Assembly: GCF_050574275.1 (NCBI RefSeq)
Contig: NZ_CP192260.1
Coordinates: forward strand, 1,116,001-1,180,000
Source of the DNA: Virgibacillus_F flavescens
GTDB taxonomy: Bacteria; Bacillota; Bacilli; Bacillales; Amphibacillaceae
DNA: 64,000 nucleotides
Direction: 5' to 3'
The position numbers and the translations under genes are program-made. Under the pieces are notes generated by a model that worked only from the letters and a program-made list of their open reading frames with translations, did no database searches and was not told the DNA's origin. Below, one piece after another: positions 7,994 to 17,211 of the stretch; the stretch's first letter is position 1; every line of letters begins with the position of its first letter.

Positions 7994-9388
7994 ATGGGTT
8001 TCGTATACGTTTTACTTAACATTGTACTTATTCTTGCGATTATCGCACTCTTATTTATCATGCAGAAAAAACATGTCTCATTCAGTAAACGGGTGTTTAC
8101 CGGACTGGGTCTTGGAATTGTATTAGGTGCTATTCTGCAATTTTTTTATGGGACAGGAACCGATGTCCTAAATGAAACAACAGAATGGTACAGCATAGTT
8201 GGCCGTGGTTATGTACGATTATTGATGTTGATCGTAATTCCACTTGTAATGGTCTCGATAATTCAATCGATTATTAACCTTGAAAAATCCTCGGAACTAG
8301 GGAAGATGGCAGCCTGGATAATAGGTATCCTTGTAACTACAGCAATGATTGCGGCCTTAGTAGGTATTGGCAGTGCAGCAATATTCGACTTGAATGCGGA
8401 CCAAATTGATGTAGGTCAAGCAGAAACTGAACGCGGAGAAATGCTGGAGTCGAGACTTGGAGATGTTCAAGATCTCTCCATACCAGAAAAAATCCTCTCG
8501 TTTATACCGGACAACATATTTCTCGATATGACTGGCAGCCGTCCGACTTCGACAATTGCAGTAGTAATCTTCTCCATTATTGTAGGAATTGCTGTTTTAG
8601 GTGTGCGACGCAAGAATCCTGTACATGCGGAAATGTTTACGCGGATGGTGAACGCTGTCTATGCAGTTGTAATGCGGATTGTAACGATGGTATTGAGATT
8701 GACACCATATGGTATTCTGGCTCTCATGGCAACTACCGTGGCTAACACGGACATTGGAGGAATCCTTGAGCTTGGTAAATTTGTGCTTGCTTCGTATGCA
8801 GCTCTGCTCGTTATGTTCATTATTCATTTGATATTAGTAGGTGTGTTTGGGTTAAACCCGTTTACGTACGTGAAAAAGGTTCTTCCTGTATTAGGCTTTG
8901 CTTTTACGTCGCGATCCAGTGCTGGAACTATTCCTTTGACCATACAGGTCCAAAAAAATTCACTTGGGGTGGATCAGGGCATCGCGAATATGTCGGCTTC
9001 ATTTGGCGCCACCATTGGTCAAAACGGATGTGCAGGTATATATCCTGCAATGCTGGCAGTTATGATCGCTCCGACAGTAGGAATTGATCCATTTACACCA
9101 GGGTTTATTCTGCAGTTGGTTGTCATTATTGGAATAAGTTCATTTGGTGTGGCGGGAGTTGGCGGTGGCGCAACCTTCGCAGCATTAATTGTACTGTCAT
9201 CCATGAACCTTCCAGTAGCGTTGGCAGGGCTGCTGATTTCAATTGAAGCGTTAATTGATATGGGGCGCACTGCATTAAACGTAAATGACTCTATTCTTTC
9301 AGGTACGCTTACTTCGAAGATATTAAGGAAGTTCAAGGGTGAGGTATTTGATGATCAAACCGCAATTGAAAAAGACCTATCTCTTTAA
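7994..9388 (+). CDS. tcyP: L-cystine:sodium/proton symporter
   Basis: Membrane symporter of 464 residues in the dicarboxylate/amino acid:cation symporter family. Size and sequence style match B. subtilis TcyP, which imports L-cystine. Eight or more hydrophobic segments are visible. The substrate-site hairpin region reads TSRSSAGTIPLT near residue 310, and the ion/substrate motif appears as NMSASFGATIGQNGCAG. A long acidic loop at about 135-170 (NADQIDVGQAETERG) is typical of this subgroup. GGAGGG stands just before the ATG. Monocistronic with its own terminator. I did not find a recognisable sulphur-responsive operator or riboswitch upstream; the gap is filled by the 21-bp array. Confidence 0.88.
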   Translation: MGFVYVLLNIVLILAIIALLFIMQKKHVSFSKRVFTGLGLGIVLGAILQFFYGTGTDVLNETTEWYSIVGRGYVRLLMLIVIPLVMVSIIQSIINLEKSSELGKMAAWIIGILVTTAMIAALVGIGSAAIFDLNADQIDVGQAETERGEMLESRLGDVQDLSIPEKILSFIPDNIFLDMTGSRPTSTIAVVIFSIIVGIAVLGVRRKNPVHAEMFTRMVNAVYAVVMRIVTMVLRLTPYGILALMATTVANTDIGGILELGKFVLASYAALLVMFIIHLILVGVFGLNPFTYVKKVLPVLGFAFTSRSSAGTIPLTIQVQKNSLGVDQGIANMSASFGATIGQNGCAGIYPAMLAVMIAPTVGIDPFTPGFILQLVVIIGISSFGVAGVGGGATFAALIVLSSMNLPVALAGLLISIEALIDMGRTALNVNDSILSGTLTSKILRKFKGEVFDDQTAIEKDLSL

Positions 9389-9418
9389 GATAAATGTACT
9401 TATAGAATAGTCATTCCA

Positions 9419-9457
9419 GGCAAAACATACTTAATCAGGTATGTTTTGCCTCTTTTG
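9419..9457 (+). terminator. Terminator of tcyP
   Basis: Perfect stem GGCAAAACATAC / GTATGTTTTGCC with an eight-base loop, then TCTTTTGTT. Confidence 0.88.
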
Positions 9458-9599
9458 TTACATGAAGGTTTATATTATTTCATTCCATTTACGCTTTCAT
9501 AACAACCTCATGAAATCGGTGTATAACCCACGTATTTATATGAAGAAGCGGGTATACCTATATTATAACTAGAATTTACTACAAAAGGGATGAAATGAA

Positions 9600-10625
9600 A
9601 TGGAACGTACAGCATACTTTGATAATGCTAAAATCACACTTATATTTTTAGTAGTTTTTGGTCATCTGATCCAGCCCTTTACCGGTGGATCGCATGGGAT
9701 TAACACATTATATACGTGGATATATACTTTCCACATGCCAGCATTTATCTTTTTAGCAGGTTTTTTTGCAAAAGGATCAGGAAATAAAAAATATATCATG
9801 AATTTAGCGAAGAAACTGTTATTGCCATACTTGATTTTCCAGATATTGTATTCCGGTTATTATTTCTATTTGGGACATAATGACTGGCAAACAGGGATAT
9901 TCTATCCACATTGGTCACTGTGGTTTTTATTCAGTTTATTCAGCTGGCATTTACTTTTATACTTTTTCAAAAAAATGCCAGCTGTACTAAGTATGTCAGT
10001 AGCAGTGGCAATTGGGTTAGTCGTAGGCTACTTTGGCGACATTGGACATACGTTTAGTTTATCGCGAACCTTCGTATTTTTCCCATTCTTCTTAGTGGGT
10101 TATTGGCTGACAAAAGAGCATGTAATGATTTTAAAAAGGAAAAGTGTTCGTCTGGTTGCGCTGGCAATCATGACAACTGTTGCGGCTACTATATTTTTTG
10201 CACCAGACTTTAACTCGGATTGGTTACTCGCATCTAAGTCTTATGTTGACTTAGGACTGCCGGAAACTGGTATTGCAGCACGCATACTTGTTTACGTTAC
10301 TGCTACAATAATGGCAATGAGTGTGTTAGCATGGATTCCAACAAGGGAAAACATGTTTACAAAATTTGGAACACAGACACTCTATGTATATTTACTGCAT
10401 GGTTTTTTCGTACAGTTTTTCCGAGATTCAAATTTCTTTGAAGTTAATGGTGTGATAGATTTAGGTGGTTTAGTTGTTGTTGCAGCGGCCATTGTTTTGT
10501 CACTATCAAGTAAACCGATTCAACTGGTTTCACAACCAATTATTGAAGGAAACCTATCTGTAATGCGAAAACGGTTTACACAATCCAATAAAAAGAATCA
10601 TCGCAATCGGAACCTTCACACGTAA
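9600..10625 (+). CDS. Membrane acyltransferase (acyltransferase-3 family)
   Basis: Integral membrane O-acyltransferase of 341 residues, similar to fucose 4-O-acetylase-like and YkrP-type proteins. It opens with the family pattern RTAYFDNAKI-L-F-VVFGHL, in which the histidine is the likely catalytic residue, followed by FHMPAFIFLAGFF. About ten hydrophobic helices are spread along the chain, and the basic C-terminal tail (RKRFTQSNKKNHRNRN) is cytoplasmic by the positive-inside rule. It probably acetylates a cell-surface sugar or polymer. The downstream epimerase-like gene lies 75 bases away on the same strand, which would fit surface polysaccharide work, but this is inference. Confidence 0.8.
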   Translation: MERTAYFDNAKITLIFLVVFGHLIQPFTGGSHGINTLYTWIYTFHMPAFIFLAGFFAKGSGNKKYIMNLAKKLLLPYLIFQILYSGYYFYLGHNDWQTGIFYPHWSLWFLFSLFSWHLLLYFFKKMPAVLSMSVAVAIGLVVGYFGDIGHTFSLSRTFVFFPFFLVGYWLTKEHVMILKRKSVRLVALAIMTTVAATIFFAPDFNSDWLLASKSYVDLGLPETGIAARILVYVTATIMAMSVLAWIPTRENMFTKFGTQTLYVYLLHGFFVQFFRDSNFFEVNGVIDLGGLVVVAAAIVLSLSSKPIQLVSQPIIEGNLSVMRKRFTQSNKKNHRNRNLHT

Positions 10626-10700
10626 GAGCAGGGGTTATTCATAGTTGAAATGAGTATGAATGCTTCTGAGGCTTGTAATTAGAAAGGGAAGGTGATCATG

Positions 10701-11528
10701 ATGAAAATTTGTGTATTTGGAGCTAGTGGATATGTAGGGGCATCAATTTATAAGAAGTTAAAGGATAAACCAGAAGCAGATGTAGTTGGAACATACCTGG
10801 AAGAACCAAGACTCTCAGATGATCTGTATAAACTGGATGTAAATGAACCAGAATCTTTTTCCAATTTTTATAAAAATGAGAAACCTGATGTTGTGGTATG
10901 GGCAGTAATGAGCGGTCCAAATGAACACACGCTCACGGATCAGGGACTGATGCATTTGTTAACTCATATTCCACCACAAACAAAATTGATTTATGTTTCA
11001 TCAGACTTTGTTTTCTCTCATGGAGAGGGACCGTACAGTGAAGAAGACCCAATGTCAAATCTTCCTGACGATCATAGCTTTAGTAACTATACAAACGGAA
11101 AAGTTAAAGCAGAAAAGTTAATTGCAAAAGAGCTTTCAAATTACGTTATCCTGCGAGTTGGTCCAGTTTATGGGGAAAACGCTGCAGGTAAATTAGATGA
11201 TCGGACAGATCAGTTATCCTATCATTTACGCTCTAATAAACCGATTGGCTTTCGGGATGACCTGACTAGAACCTTCGTTCATATTGAAGACTTAACAGAC
11301 GTTCTAAATGAAATGGTATTTAATGAAGTTACCGGCGTTTATCATGCCGGACCTGAAAAGGACCAAAGCTTATATGCGTTCATGAAAGATCAGGCCCGTC
11401 AGTTGGGGTATGACGAATCATTCGTTATCAAAGGTGATGAAGAAGAAGAGGTAGACGCAGAAATTCCTAAAAACACGTCGTTACTAACAGATAAAATTAA
11501 GCAAGTTACAAATAAGCAATTCAGATAG
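10701..11528 (+). CDS. NAD(P)-dependent sugar epimerase/reductase (RmlD-like)
   Basis: Extended short-chain dehydrogenase of 275 residues. The Rossmann dinucleotide loop GASGYVG is at residues 7-13, the cofactor-side strand DVVVWAVMSG near 75, and the catalytic pair appears as YTNGK (Y-x3-K) after the SSDFVFSHGEGPYSEED segment. That last segment resembles RmlD/dTDP-4-dehydrorhamnose reductases. The start is the second of two adjacent ATGs because GGAAGG lies eight bases before it; the GTG at 10692 overlaps the ribosome binding site. Substrate unknown. The gene ends at a strong terminator. Confidence 0.8.
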   Translation: MKICVFGASGYVGASIYKKLKDKPEADVVGTYLEEPRLSDDLYKLDVNEPESFSNFYKNEKPDVVVWAVMSGPNEHTLTDQGLMHLLTHIPPQTKLIYVSSDFVFSHGEGPYSEEDPMSNLPDDHSFSNYTNGKVKAEKLIAKELSNYVILRVGPVYGENAAGKLDDRTDQLSYHLRSNKPIGFRDDLTRTFVHIEDLTDVLNEMVFNEVTGVYHAGPEKDQSLYAFMKDQARQLGYDESFVIKGDEEEEVDAEIPKNTSLLTDKIKQVTNKQFR

Positions 11529-11531
11529 AAA

Positions 11532-11566
11532 AAAGCCGCTGCGACAATCGCAGCGGCTTTTTTTAT
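11532..11566 (+). terminator. Rho-independent terminator
   Basis: AAAGCCGCTGCGA / TCGCAGCGGCTTT stem with a three-base loop and T-run. Confidence 0.9.
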
Positions 11567-11571
11567 GTTTT

Positions 11572-12130
11572 TTCTAAAGATGTTGCAAGTGACGATGTCG
11601 CGGTTGATGGAAACTGCGAATACGGCAATATGACAGCAACGAGATTTCCGCAGATGGCAGTCGCGCACCTTAGGGCGGCTGGTGAGCCTCCTCGTGCTTT
11701 GCACTCCGGGGTCTCACCTATGCCTTTCCTCCCGCAGGAGTCGACTGCCATCAGCTCCAATCTCTAGATTATAGATTGATGTCACGGATTTATAAGATCC
11801 GATCCACACTCAATAGCTATATCTCTTTCCAGAATGAAATAGTTTACAGAAACAACAAAGACATAAACAGCTTTACCAGTCCTGGTGAGCGGATGGCGGT
11901 GACTCCTGCGGGAACAGCACGAGTCTGAAGGCCCCGCAGAGTGATCTTCTCGAGGAGACTGAAGCCGTGCCCGCGGAAAGCATCCGCCAGCAGCGATCCT
12001 GGACGGCGGCTTTAAAATATTTCTTGGTAATAAAGTTAATTCGCAGCATAGAGATTTTACGTAACTGCCGTAATTTTAATAAATTAACAATAAGTGTACC
12101 TACTTATGTCAGGCTGTGAAAGTTGAGTTA
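11572..12130. repeat. Long copy 2 of repeat family A
   Basis: Same order as copy 1: left module (about 11637-11768), linker with TCACGGATTTATAAGATCCG, right module (about 11873-12020), tail ending GTGAAAGTTGAGTTAC next to the stop of the downstream convergent gene. It lacks the optional GTCCTTTGCGGACAACGT module. Its left stem has GCACCTTAGGGC where copies 1 and 3 have a CCGCGGGC-type arm, an exchange seen again near 46490 and in inverse form near 7490. Confidence 0.75.
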
Positions 12131-13480
12131 CTAAAACAACATATGTGCAATTAGCGTAATAATTGGTAGCGTGATTATAGTACGAAGCAGGAATATGATA
12201 AATAGCTCTATAAAGTTTACTGGAATTTTTGATCCCAGTATCAAGCCACCTACTTCAGACATATAGATTAATTGAGTTACAGACAATGCAGCAATAATAA
12301 ATCGCGTGATTTCTGCATCAATGGTCTCCGCTAGAATCGATGGCAGGAACATATCTGCAAAACCAATTAAAATTGTCTGCGATGCTTCGGCAGCATACGG
12401 TATATTCATTAACTCAAGTATTGGTATGAATGGTAGGCCGAGCCACTCGAATACAGACGTATATTCTGCAATCATAAGTGCAACTAAACCAAAAGCCATA
12501 ACAATTGGTGCTACACCCATCCACATATCTAAAATATTCTGTCCGCCTTCTTTAAAAAACTTCAGAACGCTGGATTCTTTCTTCGCTCGATCCAAAGCAT
12601 TCTTGTAACCAAAGGTAAGAACATTATAGCCTTCAGGTGCTGATTCGTCGAGATCTTCCTCTGCTTCATTGATATAGGTGTTTGGTTTTCTGGATAATGG
12701 CGGAATACGCGGCATAATTAATGCGGCAATTAGTCCGGCCACAATTACCGTTAAATAAAATGGTACAAACATATGTTCAAGATGTACTTGTTCAATGACT
12801 ACCAGCGTAAAGGTAATCGATACGACAGAGAAAGTTGTACCAATAACTGCTGCATCACGCTTTGTATAGTGGCCCTCTTCGTATTGTTTACTTGTTAATA
12901 ATACACCTATCGTTCCATCGCCAATCCATGATGCTAACGAGTCAATGGAAGAACGGCCGGGCAATTTGAATAGAGGGCGCATGATTTTCGTCATTAATGT
13001 GCCAAACAAATCAAGCAATCCGTAATTCATTAACAAAGGTAGAAATAAGCCGGCAAATAAGAAAACAGCAAACAAAACGTGTAACAGGGAGCCAAGTAGT
13101 AATTGGCCGGTGTTTTCACTATAAATAACAACTGAACCCAGTTTATAGTAAACCATTACAGCAAAAACTGCTGCAAGTACACGGGTGACCGCCCAAAATG
13201 GAGTAACATTAAATAATTGCTTGAAAAAAGGTGTGCGGTCTAGTTTATCTCCACCAATTGCTTTGACAGTAATGGTCCCCAATGCAGTAATAATAATGAT
13301 CCACATCATAATGAATGATAAGTATCCAGAAAGTCCGTCTTGGATCCAACCTGCCATAACTGCAATTGGGATAGTCATACCACCGTCAATTGGAACCGGT
13401 ACCATAAACAAGAAAATACCAATTAAAGATGGAATAATAAACTTAAGATGGTCTGATAACTTGTACTTTTGATTTTCCAT
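12131..13480 (-). CDS. YjiH family membrane protein (nucleoside-recognition gate domains)
   Basis: Polytopic membrane protein of 449 residues with about eleven hydrophobic helices. It resembles the YjiH family, which carries two nucleoside-recognition (Gate) domains: the first around residues 150-250 (PLFKLPGRSSIDSLASWIGDG) and the second in the C-terminal third (FADMFLPSILAE and ALSVTQLIYMSEVGGLILGS). Similar gates occur in spore maturation and nucleoside transport proteins, but the solute is unknown. The ATG at 13480 is chosen because GGGGGAG precedes it by five bases; the upstream extension to 13513 has no such support. Transcribed alone, towards a family A repeat. Confidence 0.75.
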   Translation of the reverse strand: MENQKYKLSDHLKFIIPSLIGIFLFMVPVPIDGGMTIPIAVMAGWIQDGLSGYLSFIMMWIIIITALGTITVKAIGGDKLDRTPFFKQLFNVTPFWAVTRVLAAVFAVMVYYKLGSVVIYSENTGQLLLGSLLHVLFAVFLFAGLFLPLLMNYGLLDLFGTLMTKIMRPLFKLPGRSSIDSLASWIGDGTIGVLLTSKQYEEGHYTKRDAAVIGTTFSVVSITFTLVVIEQVHLEHMFVPFYLTVIVAGLIAALIMPRIPPLSRKPNTYINEAEEDLDESAPEGYNVLTFGYKNALDRAKKESSVLKFFKEGGQNILDMWMGVAPIVMAFGLVALMIAEYTSVFEWLGLPFIPILELMNIPYAAEASQTILIGFADMFLPSILAETIDAEITRFIIAALSVTQLIYMSEVGGLILGSKIPVNFIELFIIFLLRTIITLPIITLIAHMLF

Positions 13481-13653
13481 GATTCTCCCCCAACTCTTTA
13501 TATGTTCTTTCAATTATACGGTATATTGAAAAAATAGCAAAATTCCATAGTGAACGAAAAGCTTGTTTCCAGGCATAGGCTAAGTAATTCTTTTGAGGTT
13601 TTCAAAAGTGTAATAGAAATAAATTTAGTTTTAACACATACAATTTAAGGGTA

Positions 13654-15297
13654 ATGGTAGATGAGGTGTTGTATGTGGAAAATGCAAAAAAATTCAATGT
13701 TTTATATAGATGTACTGTAATTGTTTGGATGGTTTTCAAATTTATTTGCCAAATTACATTTTTCCATGTAAGACATCATATATGGGATGAACGAACAAAG
13801 CTAAAATGGAATGAAATGATTGCTAAACAGGCAAGAGAGTATAGTGAAACCGCTGTGAAACTTGGAGGAGTTTTAATCAAAGTTGGCCAGTTTCTCAGCA
13901 CCCGTGCCGATTTTATGCCTGAGGTTTTTATAAATGAATTGACAGGTTTAGTTGACCGAGTACCTGCATCCTCATTCACCTATGCCCGAACATTAATGGA
14001 AAAAGAGTGGGATGGGGATATCTATAACCATTTGCAGGAAATAGAAGAGACCCCAGTTGCATCTGCCTCGATTGGACAAGTTTATAAAGGTAAATTAATG
14101 AACGGTAAGGAAGTCGCCATTAAAGTACAGCGTTATCGTGTACATGATATTTTTCATATGGATTTTAAAGCAATGAAACTTGTTTTCTGGATGATTAGAA
14201 TTCTAACAAACTTTGGAAAAAAAGCTGACTTGAATGCTCTCTATCGGGAATTAATATATGTAATGGACCGTGAACTGGACTTTGAGCAGGAACTTGCCTT
14301 TGGGAATTATTTCAAGGAACGTTACAAATCAAATCCCTCCATCCATATTCCAGGGTACATAAATGCGCTTTGTACAAAAGAAGTGCTTGTAATGGAATGG
14401 ATAGAAGGAGCAAAAATTACTGATTTAGCGTACATGAATAAGCATAATATTAATGTACAGCAATCTGCTAAGACGCTTTTCGATTTTTACCTGGATCAAT
14501 TTCTGCATGATGGTAATTTTCATGCCGATCCGCATGCAGGGAACATACTCGTTCAACAGGATGGGACGATCGTAATAATTGATTTTGGAATGGTTGGTGA
14601 CGTGAAAAAGCAGGACACTCGTTACTTTAAACAGATTATCCAATCTTTAATAACGAATGATTATGACAAAGTGGTTCAGGTTCTTGATGAAATGAATTTT
14701 GTTCTGCCGAACGCCGATCGTGAAAAGCTTAAGCGAATGATAATTCAAGCGATTGAGATGTATCAGAATGGTGCATTTACAAAGATGGATGCTCATACAA
14801 TGGATATGATTAAGGACGATATTCGAATTTTTGTAAAAGAACAACCTATCCAGCTGTCAGCGGATTACGCCTATCTTGGACGAGCACTTTCCATAGTTTT
14901 TGGCCTGTTGATCAGTATTTATCCAGAGGTGGATATCGAAAAGTGGGCAAAACCGAAAGTGAAAGAATGGATTGGTGGAAAAGGTTTCACCGACTCTATT
15001 TATAAACAGGTAGCGAAAGATGCAACTAAGCCAATTCTATCTTTTCCGAAAGCTATGTTAGGCTGGCTGGAAAATGGGGAAAGGGATAGAGCATGGCAGC
15101 GAGAAAAACAGCAGACTAAGCTCATGCATCATTTTTATATTTTTATAGAAATGTTGAGTTTCATTCTGTTAATGGGAGGAATTTATGCTGGCATTTATGT
15201 GAATGAAGTAAATGGTTTTGTTGTGACAGGCATTTTTTCTGTTATATTAGGTATTCTATTGATCAAGCATTATCGAATGATTAGATATAGAAACTAG
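13654..15297 (+). CDS. ABC1/AarF/UbiB family atypical kinase
   Basis: Protein-kinase-like protein of up to 547 residues in the UbiB/ABC1/AarF family. Clear signatures: the KxGQ motif as IKVGQFLSTRADFMP (near 80), the alanine-rich nucleotide loop VASASIGQVYKG, the VAIKVQR lysine, the catalytic HADPHAGN and the metal-binding DFGMVG. Two hydrophobic helices at the C-terminus (FYIFIEMLSFILLMGGIYAG and VVTGIFSVILGILLI) anchor it in the membrane. The start is uncertain: ATG at 13654, or GTG at 13675, which has GAGGTG upstream. It lies 12 bases before a phasin-like gene and is probably co-transcribed with it. The role in an organism using menaquinone is open. Confidence 0.85.
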   Translation: MVDEVLYVENAKKFNVLYRCTVIVWMVFKFICQITFFHVRHHIWDERTKLKWNEMIAKQAREYSETAVKLGGVLIKVGQFLSTRADFMPEVFINELTGLVDRVPASSFTYARTLMEKEWDGDIYNHLQEIEETPVASASIGQVYKGKLMNGKEVAIKVQRYRVHDIFHMDFKAMKLVFWMIRILTNFGKKADLNALYRELIYVMDRELDFEQELAFGNYFKERYKSNPSIHIPGYINALCTKEVLVMEWIEGAKITDLAYMNKHNINVQQSAKTLFDFYLDQFLHDGNFHADPHAGNILVQQDGTIVIIDFGMVGDVKKQDTRYFKQIIQSLITNDYDKVVQVLDEMNFVLPNADREKLKRMIIQAIEMYQNGAFTKMDAHTMDMIKDDIRIFVKEQPIQLSADYAYLGRALSIVFGLLISIYPEVDIEKWAKPKVKEWIGGKGFTDSIYKQVAKDATKPILSFPKAMLGWLENGERDRAWQREKQQTKLMHHFYIFIEMLSFILLMGGIYAGIYVNEVNGFVVTGIFSVILGILLIKHYRMIRYRN

Positions 15298-15309
15298 GAG
15301 GAATAAATT

Positions 15310-15612
15310 ATGAGTGATTTCTTAAAAAAAGGATTTTTATTAGGTTTAGGCGCGGCAGTAAGCAGTAAAGAACGATTGGATAAAAAATTGAAAGAATTAG
15401 TAGATAAAAACGAACTGACACGTGATCAGGCGAGAACGGTTATGCAGGACTTCATGGATAAAGGTGAATCCACCAAGGACGAATGGAGTGCCAAGCAATA
15501 TGAACAAACACAGTCAATGGCAAAGGACCTAGGTCTAGCGACAAAAGAGGATGTAAACGAATTACGAGCAAGAATAACAGAACTTGAATCTAAGTTGAAT
15601 TTAGAAGAGTAG
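15310..15612 (+). CDS. Phasin-like coiled-coil protein
   Basis: A 100-residue, highly charged helical protein resembling the polyhydroxyalkanoate granule-associated (phasin/PhaF-like) group: a short hydrophobic N-terminal patch (KKGFLLGLGAAVSS), then long amphipathic helices and a terminal coiled coil (EDVNELRARITELESKLN). The gene follows the AarF-type kinase after 12 bases with AGGAGG as ribosome binding site, so the two should be translated from one message. That pairing recurs in Bacilli. Granule binding is inferred from family resemblance; no polyester synthase is in this window. Confidence 0.75.
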   Translation: MSDFLKKGFLLGLGAAVSSKERLDKKLKELVDKNELTRDQARTVMQDFMDKGESTKDEWSAKQYEQTQSMAKDLGLATKEDVNELRARITELESKLNLEE

Positions 15613-15660
15613 ACGAAAAAGTAGTGGATTCTAAAACATTTAGCTTCCACCCGTTTTTGA

Positions 15661-15692
15661 AACTGTCCTGACACTAACAGGGCAGTTTTTTA
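15661..15692 (+). terminator. Rho-independent terminator
   Basis: AACTGTCCTG / CAGGGCAGTT stem with T-run, ending the kinase and phasin-like operon. Confidence 0.82.
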
Positions 15693-15696
15693 TAAT

Positions 15697-16397
15697 TACT
15701 CAATTTTCGCAGAATAAATAAGTTGGAGCTCCCTGCAATTAGTCAGCAATCTAAAATTGTAACGACGCAAAATCTCTTTACTGCGAAGTAACTCTAGTTT
15801 TACCGGAAATAGACCCCGATGTAACAACAACGAGATTTCCGCGGGCGGCTGGTGAGCCTCCTCGTGCTGTCGCACTCCGGGGTCTCACCGATGCCATTCC
15901 TCCCGCAGGAGTCGACTGCCATCCGCTACAATCTCTTGACGAAATGTAGTTGTCGAGTTATTAACTGCACACCTGATAGCACTTCTATTTCCATATGCAT
16001 TGGTTTTAGTAAGAATAAAGACATAAACATAGACAGTTTTACCAGTCCTGCATCGTTCCGGGCGGTGACTCCTGCGGGAACAGCACGAGTCTGAAGGCCC
16101 CGCAGAGTGGGTTAAAAGATGAAGGCCGACTAAAAACGTCCTTTGCGGACAACGTCGGCATACCCCTTGTCGGGGCAAGGAGACTGAAGCCGTGCCCGCG
16201 GAAAGCATCCGCCCGCAACGATCCTGGACGGCAGCTAGGAAATAAACCTAAAATTATGTCGCATTATACATCAAACACGAGGAAGTAATTAGCAACGTAC
16301 ATTATTCATAGACATATTTTCCTATCAAGTAACATATTTCAAGTGCTGTGCTGCAAGAACCACAGTTAGGATTGCCGGTGTGCGCAAGTTGAGAAAT
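15697..16397. repeat. Long copy 3 of repeat family A
   Basis: Third long copy, lying between the phasin-like gene and the oxidase operon. Left module at about 15829-15940, right module at about 16040-16235, with the optional GTCCTTTGCGGACAACGT module at about 16137-16154. The outer ends, CTCAATTTTCGCA at the left and TGCGCAAGTTGAG at the right, are near-perfect inverted repeats, which suggests a mobile or once-mobile unit. No coding capacity is credible. Confidence 0.75.
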
Positions 16398-16471
16398 TAA
16401 AGTGTTTAGTTTTACTTGTAGGAGGTAAAACTTAAATACTATCAATTTTCATAAAAGGGGTGATTGTTTTG

Positions 16472-17158
16472 GTGAAAAAGCTGGTACCAGCATTATTTTT
16501 ATTGTGTTTAACCGGGTGTGATATTTCCGTTTTAAATGCACAGAGCGAAACTGGCCAAGAACAAGCCTTTTTAATTTGGTTCAGTTTTGGATTAATGATG
16601 ATTGTCATGCTGGTGGTATTTGTCTTATTTGCGAAATTCGTCTGGAAGTACCGAGAAACGCCCCAAAACAAAGATGATCTTCCAAAAGATGTCAAAGGAA
16701 ATAAGAAGCTGGAAATCACCTGGACTTCCTTATCCATACTGCTGTTAGTTGTTCTTGCAGTCCCTATGATATCCATTACATACGATCAATCGGCAGTACT
16801 TTCCTCATCCAAAGACAATGAGGAAGCTGTGCATGTTAACGTAACGGCAGAGCAATTTTTCTGGACATTTGGGTATGAAAATGGAAAGAAAACAATGAAC
16901 AAATTAGTCATTCCAGCGAACAAAACGATTGTGTTTCATTTAAAGTCAAAGGATGTTATTCATTCATTTTGGATACCTGAGCTTGCTGGTAAGACGGATG
17001 TAATGCCTGATCGGGAATTGGATTATGAAATTGTAAACGCGAAAAAAGGCACATACGAAGGAAAGTGTGCAGAGTTCTGTGGTGTTCTGCATACTAAAAT
17101 GCAATTTACAACTGAGGTTGTTTCAACTTCTGATTATGAAGAATGGTTAAAAAAATAA
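16472..17158 (+). CDS. Cytochrome c oxidase subunit II (CuA lipoprotein)
   Basis: Membrane-anchored CuA subunit of a haem-copper oxidase, about 228 residues. A lipoprotein signal (KKLVPALFLLCLTGC) is followed by two transmembrane helices (about 35-60 and 85-105) and a cupredoxin domain. The CuA ligands are visible: HSFW (near 163) and C-AEF-C-GVLH-KM (199-210). There is no fused cytochrome c domain, unlike the caa3-type CtaC of B. subtilis. The ribosome binding site AAAGGGGTGAT suits a start at TTG 16469 or GTG 16472; GTG 16460 lies inside it. First gene of a three-subunit operon. Confidence 0.88.
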   Translation: MKKLVPALFLLCLTGCDISVLNAQSETGQEQAFLIWFSFGLMMIVMLVVFVLFAKFVWKYRETPQNKDDLPKDVKGNKKLEITWTSLSILLLVVLAVPMISITYDQSAVLSSSKDNEEAVHVNVTAEQFFWTFGYENGKKTMNKLVIPANKTIVFHLKSKDVIHSFWIPELAGKTDVMPDRELDYEIVNAKKGTYEGKCAEFCGVLHTKMQFTTEVVSTSDYEEWLKK

Positions 17159-17211
17159 CAGGGAATGTACGACATATCTATGAATCTGATAAGTAGAAGG
17201 TGATGTATAAC

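Noticed and set aside
12131..13513. Longer start for the YjiH-type protein (11 more residues)
   Set aside because: The ATG at 13480 has a strong ribosome binding site, which the upstream start lacks.
15852..16208. Open frames in both strands of the GC-rich repeats, for example those containing SAGTASVSLPRQG
   Set aside because: Such frames recur wherever family A repeats occur, in several frames and strands, without ribosome binding sites; they are products of base composition.
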